Assembly (NCBI RefSeq): GCF_000156355.1
Contig: NZ_GG657883.1
Coordinates: forward strand, 98,467 to 162,466
Direction of reading: 5' to 3'
Length of the DNA: 64,000 nt
Source: Methylophaga thiooxydans DMS010
GTDB lineage: Bacteria; Pseudomonadota; Gammaproteobacteria; Nitrosococcales; Methylophagaceae
Below are positions 36,113 through 46,550 of the stretch, one piece after another (position 1 is the stretch's first letter; each line of letters opens with the position of its first letter). Below the pieces are notes generated by a model. The model did no database searches and was not told the DNA's origin. It saw only the letters and a program-made list of their open reading frames with translations. Position numbers and translations under genes: made by a program.

Positions 36113-37234
36113 TTAAAGCCGACTCAAGTCCTGAAGTTCATCTAAAAGACGATTCTGATTATTGAGCAAGCTATCTCTTTCAGAAATAAGCTGCAGGCCT
36201 TTTGATTTTATACGGCGTTTTTCATCGAAGCAGGCTGCTTGTTCCTGATCGAATGAGGCTTGCTTTTCTTGTTGGGCATTGTTGCATTGAGACAGGCATG
36301 GGTAGTCAGGGACATTTTTATAGTGATTAAAAATAACGTCCCATTCACGTCGCTCCGGGCATTGCTCAGCACAGGAGTAATCAACGATAGTTTTTTGGCA
36401 GGGGGCTTTGAAATCGTCTGCGTAGCCTTCGATCCTCTTCTCTAGCCGGTTGATTTTTGTGTTGAGCGCTTCCAGTTCGGTCACTTTTGTCGCGTGTCGC
36501 TGGACCAGTTTTTCTTCTATCTTTGTGGCAAGCTGGTTGGCTAAGATGAGGACTTGCTCAAACTCATGCGTGGCAGCAGACCACTTCTGTTGTTTTGTCA
36601 GATCTTCCGCCTCGTTCATGGCGGCTATAAATTTTTCGGTGTCTTTGGCGATGCCTGCTGTGTCTGCGCTAGCCAGCTTCGCGGCGTTAATGTCCAATTT
36701 ACGTCCAAGACGCATCACTGTCTGTCGTGCTTCCAGAGCTTTAAACGCGTCTTCGGTATAGTCAGAGAGTGCCATTTGGTAACGCAGATGGTAGGTTAAA
36801 AGATCGCCCCCCGTAAACGTGTCACTTTCGATTATGTCGAAGTAGCTTGCATCAATGGCTTTGATGTTTACAGGCAGTTCCGACTTCATGCCGAGTTTTA
36901 ACAGGTTCATTGAAAACAGATCTAAGGTTCTATTGGTTTTATCACTGACTTTTTCAGCTTCGATGAAGTCTGCGATATTCTGCTGAACCTCTTGGGTAAA
37001 ATCTGAGACTTCGTTTTGTGATGGTGCGGGGTCACTTGACAGTGATTGGTAGCGGTTTTTTATGCTCGATGGAAGGGATAAGGGCTTTCCGTGTCGGTCA
37101 CGATATTGTCCGTAGATACCCTGTAGCGTTTCTATGTGTTTCGTGAGTGAGGCGGGATCATTATCCATGGCGAAACTATGGTCAGATCCCCAGGCAAGCA
37201 TTACTGCAAGGATAAAGCTAAGCGCGATTTTCAA
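36113..37234 (-). CDS. Exported coiled-coil protein of unknown function
   Basis: A 373-residue protein with a signal peptide (MKIALSFILAVMLAWGSDHSFA). The middle region (~60-250) is helical. A coiled-coil follows (KVTELEALNTKINRLEKRIEGYADDF), then a cysteine-rich segment (CQKTIVDYSCAEQCPERREW, CLSQCNNAQ) and a second short coil at the C-terminus. I chose TTG 37234, preceded by CAGGAACAACCA, because the signal peptide then starts cleanly. The two upstream-overlapping candidates are weaker. Family not recognised. Confidence 0.6.
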   Translation of the reverse strand: MKIALSFILAVMLAWGSDHSFAMDNDPASLTKHIETLQGIYGQYRDRHGKPLSLPSSIKNRYQSLSSDPAPSQNEVSDFTQEVQQNIADFIEAEKVSDKTNRTLDLFSMNLLKLGMKSELPVNIKAIDASYFDIIESDTFTGGDLLTYHLRYQMALSDYTEDAFKALEARQTVMRLGRKLDINAAKLASADTAGIAKDTEKFIAAMNEAEDLTKQQKWSAATHEFEQVLILANQLATKIEEKLVQRHATKVTELEALNTKINRLEKRIEGYADDFKAPCQKTIVDYSCAEQCPERREWDVIFNHYKNVPDYPCLSQCNNAQQEKQASFDQEQAACFDEKRRIKSKGLQLISERDSLLNNQNRLLDELQDLSRL

Positions 37235-37341
37235 TGGTTGTTCCTGAGTAAAAAATAGCTGTGAAACTCGCAAAAACGACTTATCAGGATAGGCATTTGC
37301 GTCGTTAACACGATTGTAGCGTTGATGCAGTAGAGCGTTGT

Positions 37342-37629
37342 TTATTGCATCTTAGTTAATTGCAGATCAGTTATCGGTGTGCAGCTTCCACGAATAAGTT
37401 GTCTCCCTTGCACGCGGTAACGCTCGCCAATGGCTGGTGTTGTGTCAAAATCTCTACGGTCAAAATTTTCAATAACACTCCCCGTAGTCTCTACTGAATT
37501 TTGCTGTAAAGCTGTGATTTCAATCAGCTCGTTAATGGCTTGGTATTCACATGCACCGCCTTGTTTATGTGCACAGGAGACGAGCAGCAGAGAGACTAAC
37601 AACAACGCTAGGTGAGATAAGAGTTTCAT
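37342..37629 (-). CDS. Small lipoprotein of unknown function
   Basis: A 95-residue lipoprotein (MKLLSHLALLLVSLLLVSC, lipobox LLVSC). The mature part carries further cysteines at GGACEY and RGSCTPI and an IGERYRVQGRQLIRG beta segment. Its ATG at 37629 overlaps the stop of the gene to its right by one base (TAATG), so the two are translationally coupled. I recognise no family. Confidence 0.65.
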   Translation of the reverse strand: MKLLSHLALLLVSLLLVSCAHKQGGACEYQAINELIEITALQQNSVETTGSVIENFDRRDFDTTPAIGERYRVQGRQLIRGSCTPITDLQLTKMQ

Positions 37630-38123
37630 TAGGCGCACCCCTCGATAAACATCGCAGCCGGAATTAAGCCGATGCGAACATTTTCTACTATGCTGTTCAC
37701 ATAATCTGCCACTACGGCGCGATCGCCGTTCGCATTAATAAAGCTCACGCGATAGCCCTGTTGGTACTCATGGTCGTCCAGTTCGATGTTTGCATAGCGA
37801 CTGGCCGCTTGTTCTGGTGTTAGTTGGCCTGTAATAAACGCTGAGACAACGGGTAACGTTGGGCTTTTATATGATGTTGGGATATCCGCTCTAGCAACGA
37901 TGCCATCTATAACCATCCATTGAACACCTTCAATTTCAGGAATTTCAACGTAGTAACACTCCGTGTTGATTTGGTTTTCAGCCGTTTTGGCTTGTGGATA
38001 GTGTTGCTTGAGCTGTTCAATACTTTGACCAATGACAACGCCATTAACCGAGTCGAAATCAAATGATTGAGCCTGTGCAAACGCTGGCAGTAGTAATGTG
38101 GCGAGCAAGAGTGTTTTCAACAT
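37629..38123 (-). CDS. Exported protein of unknown function
   Basis: A 164-residue protein with signal peptide MLKTLLLATLLLPAFAQA. The mature part starts SFDFDSVNGVVIGQSIEQLKQHYP, a motif seen in many small periplasmic proteins, and has a cysteine in NTECYYVEIP and one near the C-terminus. I chose ATG 38123 over an upstream start without a signal peptide. It starts the minus-strand group of exported proteins and is translationally coupled to the next lipoprotein gene. Confidence 0.65.
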   Translation of the reverse strand: MLKTLLLATLLLPAFAQAQSFDFDSVNGVVIGQSIEQLKQHYPQAKTAENQINTECYYVEIPEIEGVQWMVIDGIVARADIPTSYKSPTLPVVSAFITGQLTPEQAASRYANIELDDHEYQQGYRVSFINANGDRAVVADYVNSIVENVRIGLIPAAMFIEGCA

Positions 38124-38189
38124 AATTCCATTTATTGAGTGTAAATTAGTTATCAGCCCAAGCTTTGAGCCACACAAATCTGGTGACAA

Positions 38190-38502
38190 ATATGACTTCC
38201 ATTGAGTTGTTCTGCAGTCGCTGAGCGCTTTGATTATGGCATTATATTAGCTCACTCGCGACTGCCGGTCAGTATCAAGATATTGCTTTTGTTCACCAGC
38301 GAGTCAAGTTTAAGGCTTCAGGAAAAGTGAGAATGGTAATGTTGGGCGTGTATACCAGAGTGCTTAATATGAGAGGTTGTAACCCGTTTGTTGAATGGAA
38401 ATCCTTGCTACATTGAGTTTTCACGCTGGTTTTCGGTACGCGGTAAAAGCTCCCCTTAACTCGTGATCGGTAAGTAATAGTTGCGTGAACCCAGGAATAA
38501 TC
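38190..38502. other. 313-base gap without a recognised gene
   Basis: I see no open frame with a ribosome binding site. It lies between the divergent exported-protein genes and probably holds both promoters. Confidence 0.4.
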
Positions 38503-38997
38503 ATGATCAAAACGGTACTGACATTGTCGGTCTTGCTAGTTCCAACTGCGGGGTTTGCTTGCTCTTGTGCTTTCGATGAGCTCCCCTTGAAGGAGGCGGT
38601 AAACCAGTCTTTTAGCCGTGTGGACTCGGTTGTTTTAGCTCAGGCGATACGCATAAATCCGCTTACAGAAGTGCTGTCATCCGGTGAGCCGATTCCCAGT
38701 GATATGGCGTGGGGCGAAGAGATAACTCAGTTCAACGAGATTCAGTCATGGAAGGGTAGCCACGGCAAGTTGTTCCATACCAGAATCAACACGGCGAAAG
38801 GTATGTGTGGTTATGCTTTCGCGGAAGGTGAAACCTATCTACTCTATCTTGATGGAGCAGGTGAAGACGGTTATTACGCAACGAGCACGTGTTCTAGAAC
38901 CAAGCCGCTTATAACAGTAGAGGGAGAGTTAGAAGTACTGAATGAGCTATCAGCTAATGAATTAGCGCTGCCGACCGCTGACGCCGCGGCTGAGTGA
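38503..38997 (+). CDS. Exported protein beginning CSC, unknown function
   Basis: A 164-residue protein. The signal peptide (MIKTVLTLSVLLVPTAGFA) is followed directly by CSCAFDELPLKEAVNQSFSRVDSVVLAQAI. The CSC start followed by an OB-fold-like barrel is the layout of netrin/TIMP-like small exported proteins in bacteria. Later cysteines are AKGMCGYAF and ATSTCSRT. The ATG follows CCAGGAATAATC. Its function is unknown. Confidence 0.6.
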   Translation: MIKTVLTLSVLLVPTAGFACSCAFDELPLKEAVNQSFSRVDSVVLAQAIRINPLTEVLSSGEPIPSDMAWGEEITQFNEIQSWKGSHGKLFHTRINTAKGMCGYAFAEGETYLLYLDGAGEDGYYATSTCSRTKPLITVEGELEVLNELSANELALPTADAAAE

Positions 38998-39035
38998 GGC
39001 GTTATGCTCCAACAAGCAGGCATAGTAATCCTGAA

Positions 39036-39442
39036 ATGAGGGAAAGTGACCTTGCTGCGTTATGTGATGTCTACTTCCAGACACGAAGCGAGGCTTTTCA
39101 TTTGTTAAACCCCGAGGATGTTATTTTCGATGACTTTCAAAAGGATACAGACGGAGAGCGAGTCTGGGTTGCAACGCTGGATGACCGTGTGGTTGGCTTC
39201 ATCTCTATATGGGAGCAGGATAATTTTATCCATCATCTTTATGTATTACCAAAGTTCTCGGACCAGAAATTGGTTCTCGTTTCCTCACCTTCGGTCTTAC
39301 TAAGATTGGACGACCAGCGACATTAAAATGCATCTCGGCGGATACTAAAGCACTCGCGTTTTATCAGACAAGAGGGTGGCAAACCACTTCCATTAGTACG
39401 GACTCTGATGACGAATATCAAGTGATGCAGGTAAGTGGATAA
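39036..39442 (+). pseudogene. GNAT acetyltransferase, frameshifted
   Basis: The first part reads MRESDLAALCDVYFQTRSEAF ... WVATLDDRVVGFISIWEQD and LYVLPKFSDQ, typical of GNAT N-acetyltransferases. Near 39270 the frame breaks. The continuation in the next frame reads IGSRFLTFGLTK, then ISADTKALAFYQTRGWQ and ends QVMQVSG at 39442, restoring the acetyl-CoA loop and the FYxxxGW motif. One base appears to be missing at about GACCAGAAATTGG. Either a real mutation or a sequencing error. The substrate cannot be determined. Confidence 0.7.
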
Positions 39443-39709
39443 AATATGTCATTCAAGGCGACACTTATCTCACTGTGATGCATTCTGGCAAATAATGTTC
39501 GCAGACTGTTGTATCGATAAAGATCGTGCTAGCAATTGATGTTGTCATGCTCGCGGTAGAGTGTTCAGGTGAGTTTGGTTCAATTCAATTTACCGCCTCA
39601 AATTAAGAGGTGGCAATATGCAAATGGAGTACACTAGCCTCGAAACCAAAGGGTACATAGCCACAACATTCAAGCCAGCCAGCATTACATTTGTGCAGCT
39701 CTGTTTGGC

Positions 39710-39716
39710 ATTAGAC
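39710..39716 (+). other. Decayed left border (ATTAGAC) of the SMR cassette
   Basis: ATTAGAC differs by one base from GTTAGAC, the reverse complement of the R'' box GTCTAAC at 40064. It lies 19 bases before the SMR start codon, which is the usual place for a cassette edge. Confidence 0.35.
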
Positions 39717-39734
39717 CAATACAATGAGAATAAA

Positions 39735-40064
39735 ATGACCTACTTATATTTAGCCATTGCCATTATTGCCGAAGTTGCAGCGACGAGTGCTTTAAAAGCA
39801 TCAGAAGAATTTACAAGGTTAGTCCCAAGCGTCATTGTCGTTGTTGGGTATTGTATTGCGTTCTACTTTTTAACCCTTGTGCTAAGAGTAATACCCATAG
39901 GCATCACTTATGCAATCTGGTCTGGCGTTGGTATCGTTTTGGTGGCGCTTGTTGGTTTTCTCTTATATAAGCAAACTCCCGATATGCCGGCAATTATCGG
40001 CATGGGATTGATTATTTTAGGCGTCGTGGTAATCAATGTGTTTTCAAAAACAATTAGCCATTAG
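39735..40064 (+). CDS. SMR family multidrug efflux transporter (EmrE/Qac type)
   Basis: A 109-residue protein with four transmembrane helices. The essential membrane glutamate is in AIIAEVAATSALK (residue ~13), and GITYAIWSGVGIV, the TM3 substrate motif, is intact, followed by IIGMGLIILGVVVINVFS. It matches the small multidrug resistance family that exports quaternary ammonium compounds by proton antiport. I chose ATG 39735; a longer upstream extension would run through the probable cassette border at 39710. Its stop abuts an attC-like site. Confidence 0.9.
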   Translation: MTYLYLAIAIIAEVAATSALKASEEFTRLVPSVIVVVGYCIAFYFLTLVLRVIPIGITYAIWSGVGIVLVALVGFLLYKQTPDMPAIIGMGLIILGVVVINVFSKTISH

Positions 40065-40126
40065 TCTAACGCGTCGTTTAAGCATCACCTCTGTTTGGCT
40101 AGGGCAGCTTAGTTCGAAAGTTAGAT
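40064..40126 (+). other. attC-like site after the SMR gene
   Basis: R'' GTCTAAC (40064-40070) and R' GTTAGAT (40120-40126) fit the cores RYYYAAC and GTTRRRY and differ by one base in complementarity. Inner arms CGTTTAAGC and GCTTAGTTCG pair partly. It overlaps the last base of the stop codon, as is common for qac-type cassettes. Length 63 bases. Confidence 0.6.
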
Positions 40127-40720
40127 AACAAAATCCTTGAGTGGGTGTGCCAGAGCGCTGGCATCGTCTTAAATGCTTATGTAGGCAGAACAGAAACTAG
40201 AAATGCATTTCAAGCTTTCTGTCGACTCGAGTGAAAGCGCATAAATCGACGGCGCACAACGACAATATTCCCCGTACCAAACTCACTGTCTGCAATGAAG
40301 CGATGCACTATTTTCTCGTCGCTCCACTACGGTTCCATAAAAATTCATTTTCAGAGATCTGAGTGATAACGGCAAGAAACGCTGGTTGAATATTACATTC
40401 AAATCTGTTGTCACTTAATGCATGGAAACGTGGCGCTCTGGGAGTTCGATGAGCCTAGTGGGAAAGCGGTCGAGCGAACATTTAACCCGTAAATCAAGCT
40501 GACAAATATCAAACTGGCAGACCCTGTGATCATAAAACTTGGGCAATGAACCATTGCTGAGTTTCTCTGTCACAGCCTTTGATTTGGCTAATCAGGCTAT
40601 GTTAGTTTTGTCAGCTGAGTTGAAAATGTTGCTTCGAGAGGAGGGGGTCCTGAAAGCATTCAGTTTTTAGCCAGATTAAGAGAGAAATTACATTAATAAC
40701 AACGAAAGGACAGGTGCTGT
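40127..40720. other. 594-base stretch without an intact gene
   Basis: No frame with a start and ribosome binding site is seen. A stop-free plus-strand stretch of about 40 codons around 40365-40490 reads GNVALWEFDEPSGKAVERTF near its end and looks protein-like, so it may be a gene remnant. I cannot assign it. Confidence 0.4.
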
Positions 40721-41272
40721 ATGGTGTCTGAAGGATTAAATAATAATACCCCGGCATGGGCCAGTATTCTTGGTGTTATCGCTATCATGTTGGGTGTTTT
40801 CTTAACTGCCGTTCATGGTAACGAGGCCATGAAGCAAGCGGTTATTGTTGAGCATATGCCCGCAAGTGGCGTCATGCCTGAGGCTGATTGCCCGCCAGAA
40901 GAACTGGAAGAAGAGGGGATCAGTGTCGCTGAGTGTGAATACTTGATTGAGCATGTCAAAGGGATGGCTTTATCTGCTCCCGATTGGTTCCCTAGTGCTC
41001 AAATGACGTTGGCTGGTATTGGTGCAATACTCGCATTTATCTCCATCATCATTGGTGGTGCGCTGGTGAATTATACGCCCTCAGCTTCCGTGGCAGCAGT
41101 GGCTGTATTTTCCGGTCTGGCCATTGTTGATCTGTTGCAGTTTGCTGCGGTAGTCAACACCGGGCCGACTCTGCGTGAAGTCTATCTTGGCGGTATTCTG
41201 CTCTGGTTTGTTCTCCACTTGATGTTACTGGTGGGGGCGATTGCTGGCAGACATACGCAGGCGAATGCTTAA
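40721..41272 (+). CDS. Membrane protein with four predicted helices, unknown function
   Basis: A 183-residue protein with hydrophobic segments at residues ~12-29, ~90-112, ~122-142 and ~152-176. Between the first two helices is an acidic, presumably periplasmic loop with cysteines (EADCPPEELEEEGISVAECEYL), which might form a disulphide. I recognise no family. It lies 39 bases before a cytochrome b561 gene, so a redox-linked role for the pair is possible but unproven. Confidence 0.75.
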   Translation: MVSEGLNNNTPAWASILGVIAIMLGVFLTAVHGNEAMKQAVIVEHMPASGVMPEADCPPEELEEEGISVAECEYLIEHVKGMALSAPDWFPSAQMTLAGIGAILAFISIIIGGALVNYTPSASVAAVAVFSGLAIVDLLQFAAVVNTGPTLREVYLGGILLWFVLHLMLLVGAIAGRHTQANA

Positions 41273-41311
41273 TTCTCCAATCATTGCAACGAACTATAAA
41301 CGGAAGCTGTT

Positions 41312-41854
41312 ATGCAAAGACAAGGTTTTAACAGAACAGCGGTAATCCTGCATTGGTTACTGGCTGTTTCTATATTTTTCTTATTTATCTCCAGTTGGTG
41401 GATGATGGGCTTACCTTTGCCGTCACCTGAACTGCAATTTCGGGCATTCCCATTCCAACTGCATAAAAACATTGGTATCACGTTAGTCATTATAATTTTG
41501 ATGCTGCTCTACGTCCGACTTAAGTATCGACCAGCACCCGTGGACTCAACGCATATGACGCCATCTATGCATTGGATGGCGATATTGGCGCATGTGTTGA
41601 TTTACGGTCTGGTTTTGTCTGTCTGTGTGACAGGTTACCTGTCATCGGCACATACACGCTGGGACACAGTCTTTTGGTGGACGATTGAGTTCCCTCGCAT
41701 TGCTGCCCCTGATGAAGAAATGAATGAATTTTGGGGTGAACTGCATACCTATGCTGCATGGGCATTGTTAGGGATTATTGCGGTGCATGTGAGTGGTGCG
41801 ATTTACCACGCATTCCGAAACGACGGTATTGTACGTCGCATGCTTCGCTGGTAA
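41312..41854 (+). CDS. Cytochrome b561 family protein
   Basis: A 180-residue four-helix membrane protein of the b561 type. It carries candidate haem-binding histidines in AVILHWLLAVS, FQLHKNIGITL, LAHVLIYGL and IIAVHVSGAIYHAF. It belongs to the same superfamily as the protein at 5527-6090 but is not a close copy. It probably shuttles electrons with the quinone pool. It is followed by a strong terminator, and probably forms an operon with the membrane protein upstream. Confidence 0.9.
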   Translation: MQRQGFNRTAVILHWLLAVSIFFLFISSWWMMGLPLPSPELQFRAFPFQLHKNIGITLVIIILMLLYVRLKYRPAPVDSTHMTPSMHWMAILAHVLIYGLVLSVCVTGYLSSAHTRWDTVFWWTIEFPRIAAPDEEMNEFWGELHTYAAWALLGIIAVHVSGAIYHAFRNDGIVRRMLRW

Positions 41855-41878
41855 AAATAGTTCAAGTTTTGAACAGAG

Positions 41879-41905
41879 AATGGGCCTTACGGGGCCCATT
41901 TTTTT
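41879..41905 (+). terminator. Rho-independent terminator after cytochrome b561
   Basis: ATGGGCC (41880-41886) pairs with GGCCCAT (41893-41899) around TTACGG and runs into a tract of six or more T residues. Confidence 0.88.
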
Positions 41906-41990
41906 GTCTGAATAATGCTAATAAGTTCCTTGCGACTGATTGTCAATCACAGGCATACTTCACGTTCATTTAGTTGCCAAGGAGAAAACA

Positions 41991-42140
41991 ATGACAATTT
42001 CTTTAACCCCTTTGTTGTCACTTATTGCCGGTGTTCTTGTGCTGATGATGCCTCGTTTGTTGAATTATATCGTGGCACTTTATTTAATTATTATTGGCTT
42101 GGTTGGCTTGTTTGGTGCCAACATCAATATTACCCCTTGA
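41991..42140 (+). CDS. DUF3096 family small membrane protein
   Basis: A 49-residue hydrophobic protein. MPRLLNYIVALYLIIIGLVGL is the DUF3096 signature, a family of small predicted two-helix proteins of unknown function. The ATG is preceded by CCAAGGAGAAAACA, an excellent ribosome binding site that fixes this start. Confidence 0.85.
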   Translation: MTISLTPLLSLIAGVLVLMMPRLLNYIVALYLIIIGLVGLFGANINITP

Positions 42141-42150
42141 ACTTAGCTAA

Positions 42151-42178
42151 ATAGATGCCTGATTGTTCAGGCATCTAT
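42151..42178. repeat. Perfect 12-base-pair hairpin
   Basis: ATAGATGCCTGA (42151-42162) and TCAGGCATCTAT (42167-42178) form a perfect stem with a TTGT loop, 10 bases after the DUF3096 stop. No T tract follows, so it is either an atypical terminator or an mRNA-stabilising structure. Confidence 0.6.
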
Positions 42179-42266
42179 AACGCTAGCGGCGTTATTAACG
42201 CGACAAAGTGTTACCGGAAGAACTATTGAGCGATAATAGTGGTTAGGTTTTGATAGATATGTAGTG

Positions 42267-42467
42267 ATGACTGAGAAAAGTGCAGCTAATTTAGATGAAG
42301 TAATTTGTGATTGCAGTGGGACAACGCGAGGTAAGATCCATAGTCTCATTGAGCAGGGGATCGTGGATGCCGATACGATTTCCCGCAAGACAGGAGCTTT
42401 ATCTGGCTGTGGATCCTGTGAGTGGGATATCGAAACGATTCTGGATCAATATATCGCTGAATTGTAA
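42267..42467 (+). CDS. BFD-like [2Fe-2S] protein
   Basis: A 66-residue protein with four cysteines arranged CDC...SGCGSCEWD, the C-x-C...C-x-x-C pattern of the BFD-like [2Fe-2S] domain. That domain occurs in bacterioferritin-associated ferredoxin and in some nitrite reductase and assimilation proteins. It could release iron from bacterioferritin or act as a small ferredoxin. The start could be ATG 42267 or GTG 42264. It is convergent with cysZ. Confidence 0.82.
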   Translation: MTEKSAANLDEVICDCSGTTRGKIHSLIEQGIVDADTISRKTGALSGCGSCEWDIETILDQYIAEL

Positions 42468-42480
42468 GCGAAACCGAGCC

Positions 42481-43215
42481 TTAGTCTTGTTGTATATTTT
42501 CTAAGTACAACTTGGTAGCGCCTGCCACCGCAGCGGGAATGACTAAAAAATTCAGAATAGGAATCATGGTTGCCAACATGGTGGCACCACCAAACCCTAA
42601 TGCCAAACCACGATTTTGTCTTAGCAACTCACGTTGTTGTCGAAATGCAAGCTGATGGTTTCCCATCGGGTAGTCATGGTAATCGAGCGCCAAAGTCCAG
42701 CTAGAAAAGAGTAACCAGAGTAGCGGGGCAAATAAGTTGAGTCCCGGAATCAATGATAGTATCAATAAGGGTAAAACCCACATCAGTAAATAAGTGACTT
42801 TACGCAATTCATTGAAGATCATTTTGGGCGTGTCTTTGAGCAGCTGTGCCCATGGCATGTCAGGTGGTGAACCTCCTGTCATTTTTTTCTCGACCATTTC
42901 GGCCAGAATACCGTTGAATGGTGCCGCGAGAATATTCGCGATAACGGAAAATGAAAAAAAGACAATAATGGCTAATAACAGTATAAATAAAGGCCAGATA
43001 AGCCAGGTCAAAATACTTTCCAGCCAAGCGGGAAGCCATGTTGGCATTAACGCATCCAACCAGCCACCAAAATTACTCAGCCCAAACCAGAGAGCCACAC
43101 TAAATAACAGCGTGTTGATAAGCATGGGTAAATACGCAAAACGACGAATCCCCGGCTGATTGATAAGGCTAAACCCCTGAACTAAATAGCGTGCGCCTTT
43201 GACCATATTCTGCAT
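42481..43215 (-). CDS. cysZ: CysZ-like sulfate transport/EI24 membrane protein
   Basis: A 244-residue integral membrane protein of the CysZ/EI24 family. GARYLVQGFSLINQPGIRRFAYLPMLINTLLF at the N-terminus, the AAPFNGILAEMVEKKM loop and the DYPMGNHQLAFRQQRELLRQNRGLALGFGG motif are typical. In E. coli CysZ is a sulfate permease for cysteine synthesis. No cysK is next to it here, so the sulfate role is inferred from the family. Confidence 0.88.
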   Translation of the reverse strand: MQNMVKGARYLVQGFSLINQPGIRRFAYLPMLINTLLFSVALWFGLSNFGGWLDALMPTWLPAWLESILTWLIWPLFILLLAIIVFFSFSVIANILAAPFNGILAEMVEKKMTGGSPPDMPWAQLLKDTPKMIFNELRKVTYLLMWVLPLLILSLIPGLNLFAPLLWLLFSSWTLALDYHDYPMGNHQLAFRQQRELLRQNRGLALGFGGATMLATMIPILNFLVIPAAVAGATKLYLENIQQD

Positions 43216-43322
43216 TTTGACCTCACGTTATTTTTAGCGTGTTTATCAGACCGAAGCTGAAAAAAACAATGTGACAATGCAGCCGATGCCAGACGACATC
43301 GGGCTACAGAATCATGAGAAGC

Positions 43323-43712
43323 TTAAGGTAGGGTTACGGGTGTTGGTGGCACCCAACCTTCTTTACGGTGCTCGGCGACAACAGTGGTATAAACACCGCC
43401 ACGAACATTAAAAACACCGGTAACACGCATGAAACGCGGATCGGTAGCTTCAACCAAGTCATTAAGAATTGTGTTGGTTACTTTCTCGTGAAATGCGCCT
43501 TCATCACGGTATGACCAGATGTATAGTTTGAACGATTTCAGCTCAACACACTTTTCATCGGGTACATAATCTAGTTTAATCGTGGCAAAATCAGGTTGGC
43601 CGGTTTTAGGACATAGGCAAGTAAATTCAGGTGTCTCTATGTGAATGCTATAATCACGTTCCGGTGTAGCATTATCGAAGGTTTCCAGTTGTTTGCTTGG
43701 TAGAGTGGACAT
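43323..43712 (-). CDS. queF: NADPH-dependent 7-cyano-7-deazaguanine reductase QueF
   Basis: A 129-residue enzyme of the short single-domain QueF type. The nucleophilic Cys is in [14 protein letters not shown], and the QueF motif [20 protein letters not shown] is complete. It reduces preQ0 to preQ1 in queuosine synthesis. I chose ATG 43712 (MSTLPSK); a TTG two codons upstream is possible. It is divergent from zipA. No preQ1 riboswitch is visible in the 59-base gap. Confidence 0.96.
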   Translation of the reverse strand: MSTLPSKQLETFDNATPERDYSIHIETPEFTCLCPKTGQPDFATIKLDYVPDEKCVELKSFKLYIWSYRDEGAFHEKVTNTILNDLVEATDPRFMRVTGVFNVRGGVYTTVVAEHRKEGWVPPTPVTLP

Positions 43713-43771
43713 GTACAATCTCAGGTTGATTTAAAAAACGACATTATCTCTTAAGTGAAAGATTAAATTAA

Positions 43772-46549
<2,778 letters not shown>

Positions 46550-46550
<1 letters not shown>

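Noticed and set aside
38998-39012. GGCGTTATG at 38998 as an attC R' box
   Set aside because: The upstream bases are coding sequence of the CSC protein with no R'' box or stem.
39618-39734. Longer N-terminus for the SMR protein
   Set aside because: The extra 39 residues are not family-like and would cross the probable cassette border at 39710; family proteins start at MTYLYL.
27550-40720. An integron integrase gene near the cassettes
   Set aside because: I looked for a tyrosine recombinase (HxRH ... R-Y) on both strands across the island and found none; it may lie outside the window.
43713-43771. preQ1 riboswitch in front of queF
   Set aside because: The gap to zipA is only 59 bases and shows no aptamer-like stem or A-rich tail.
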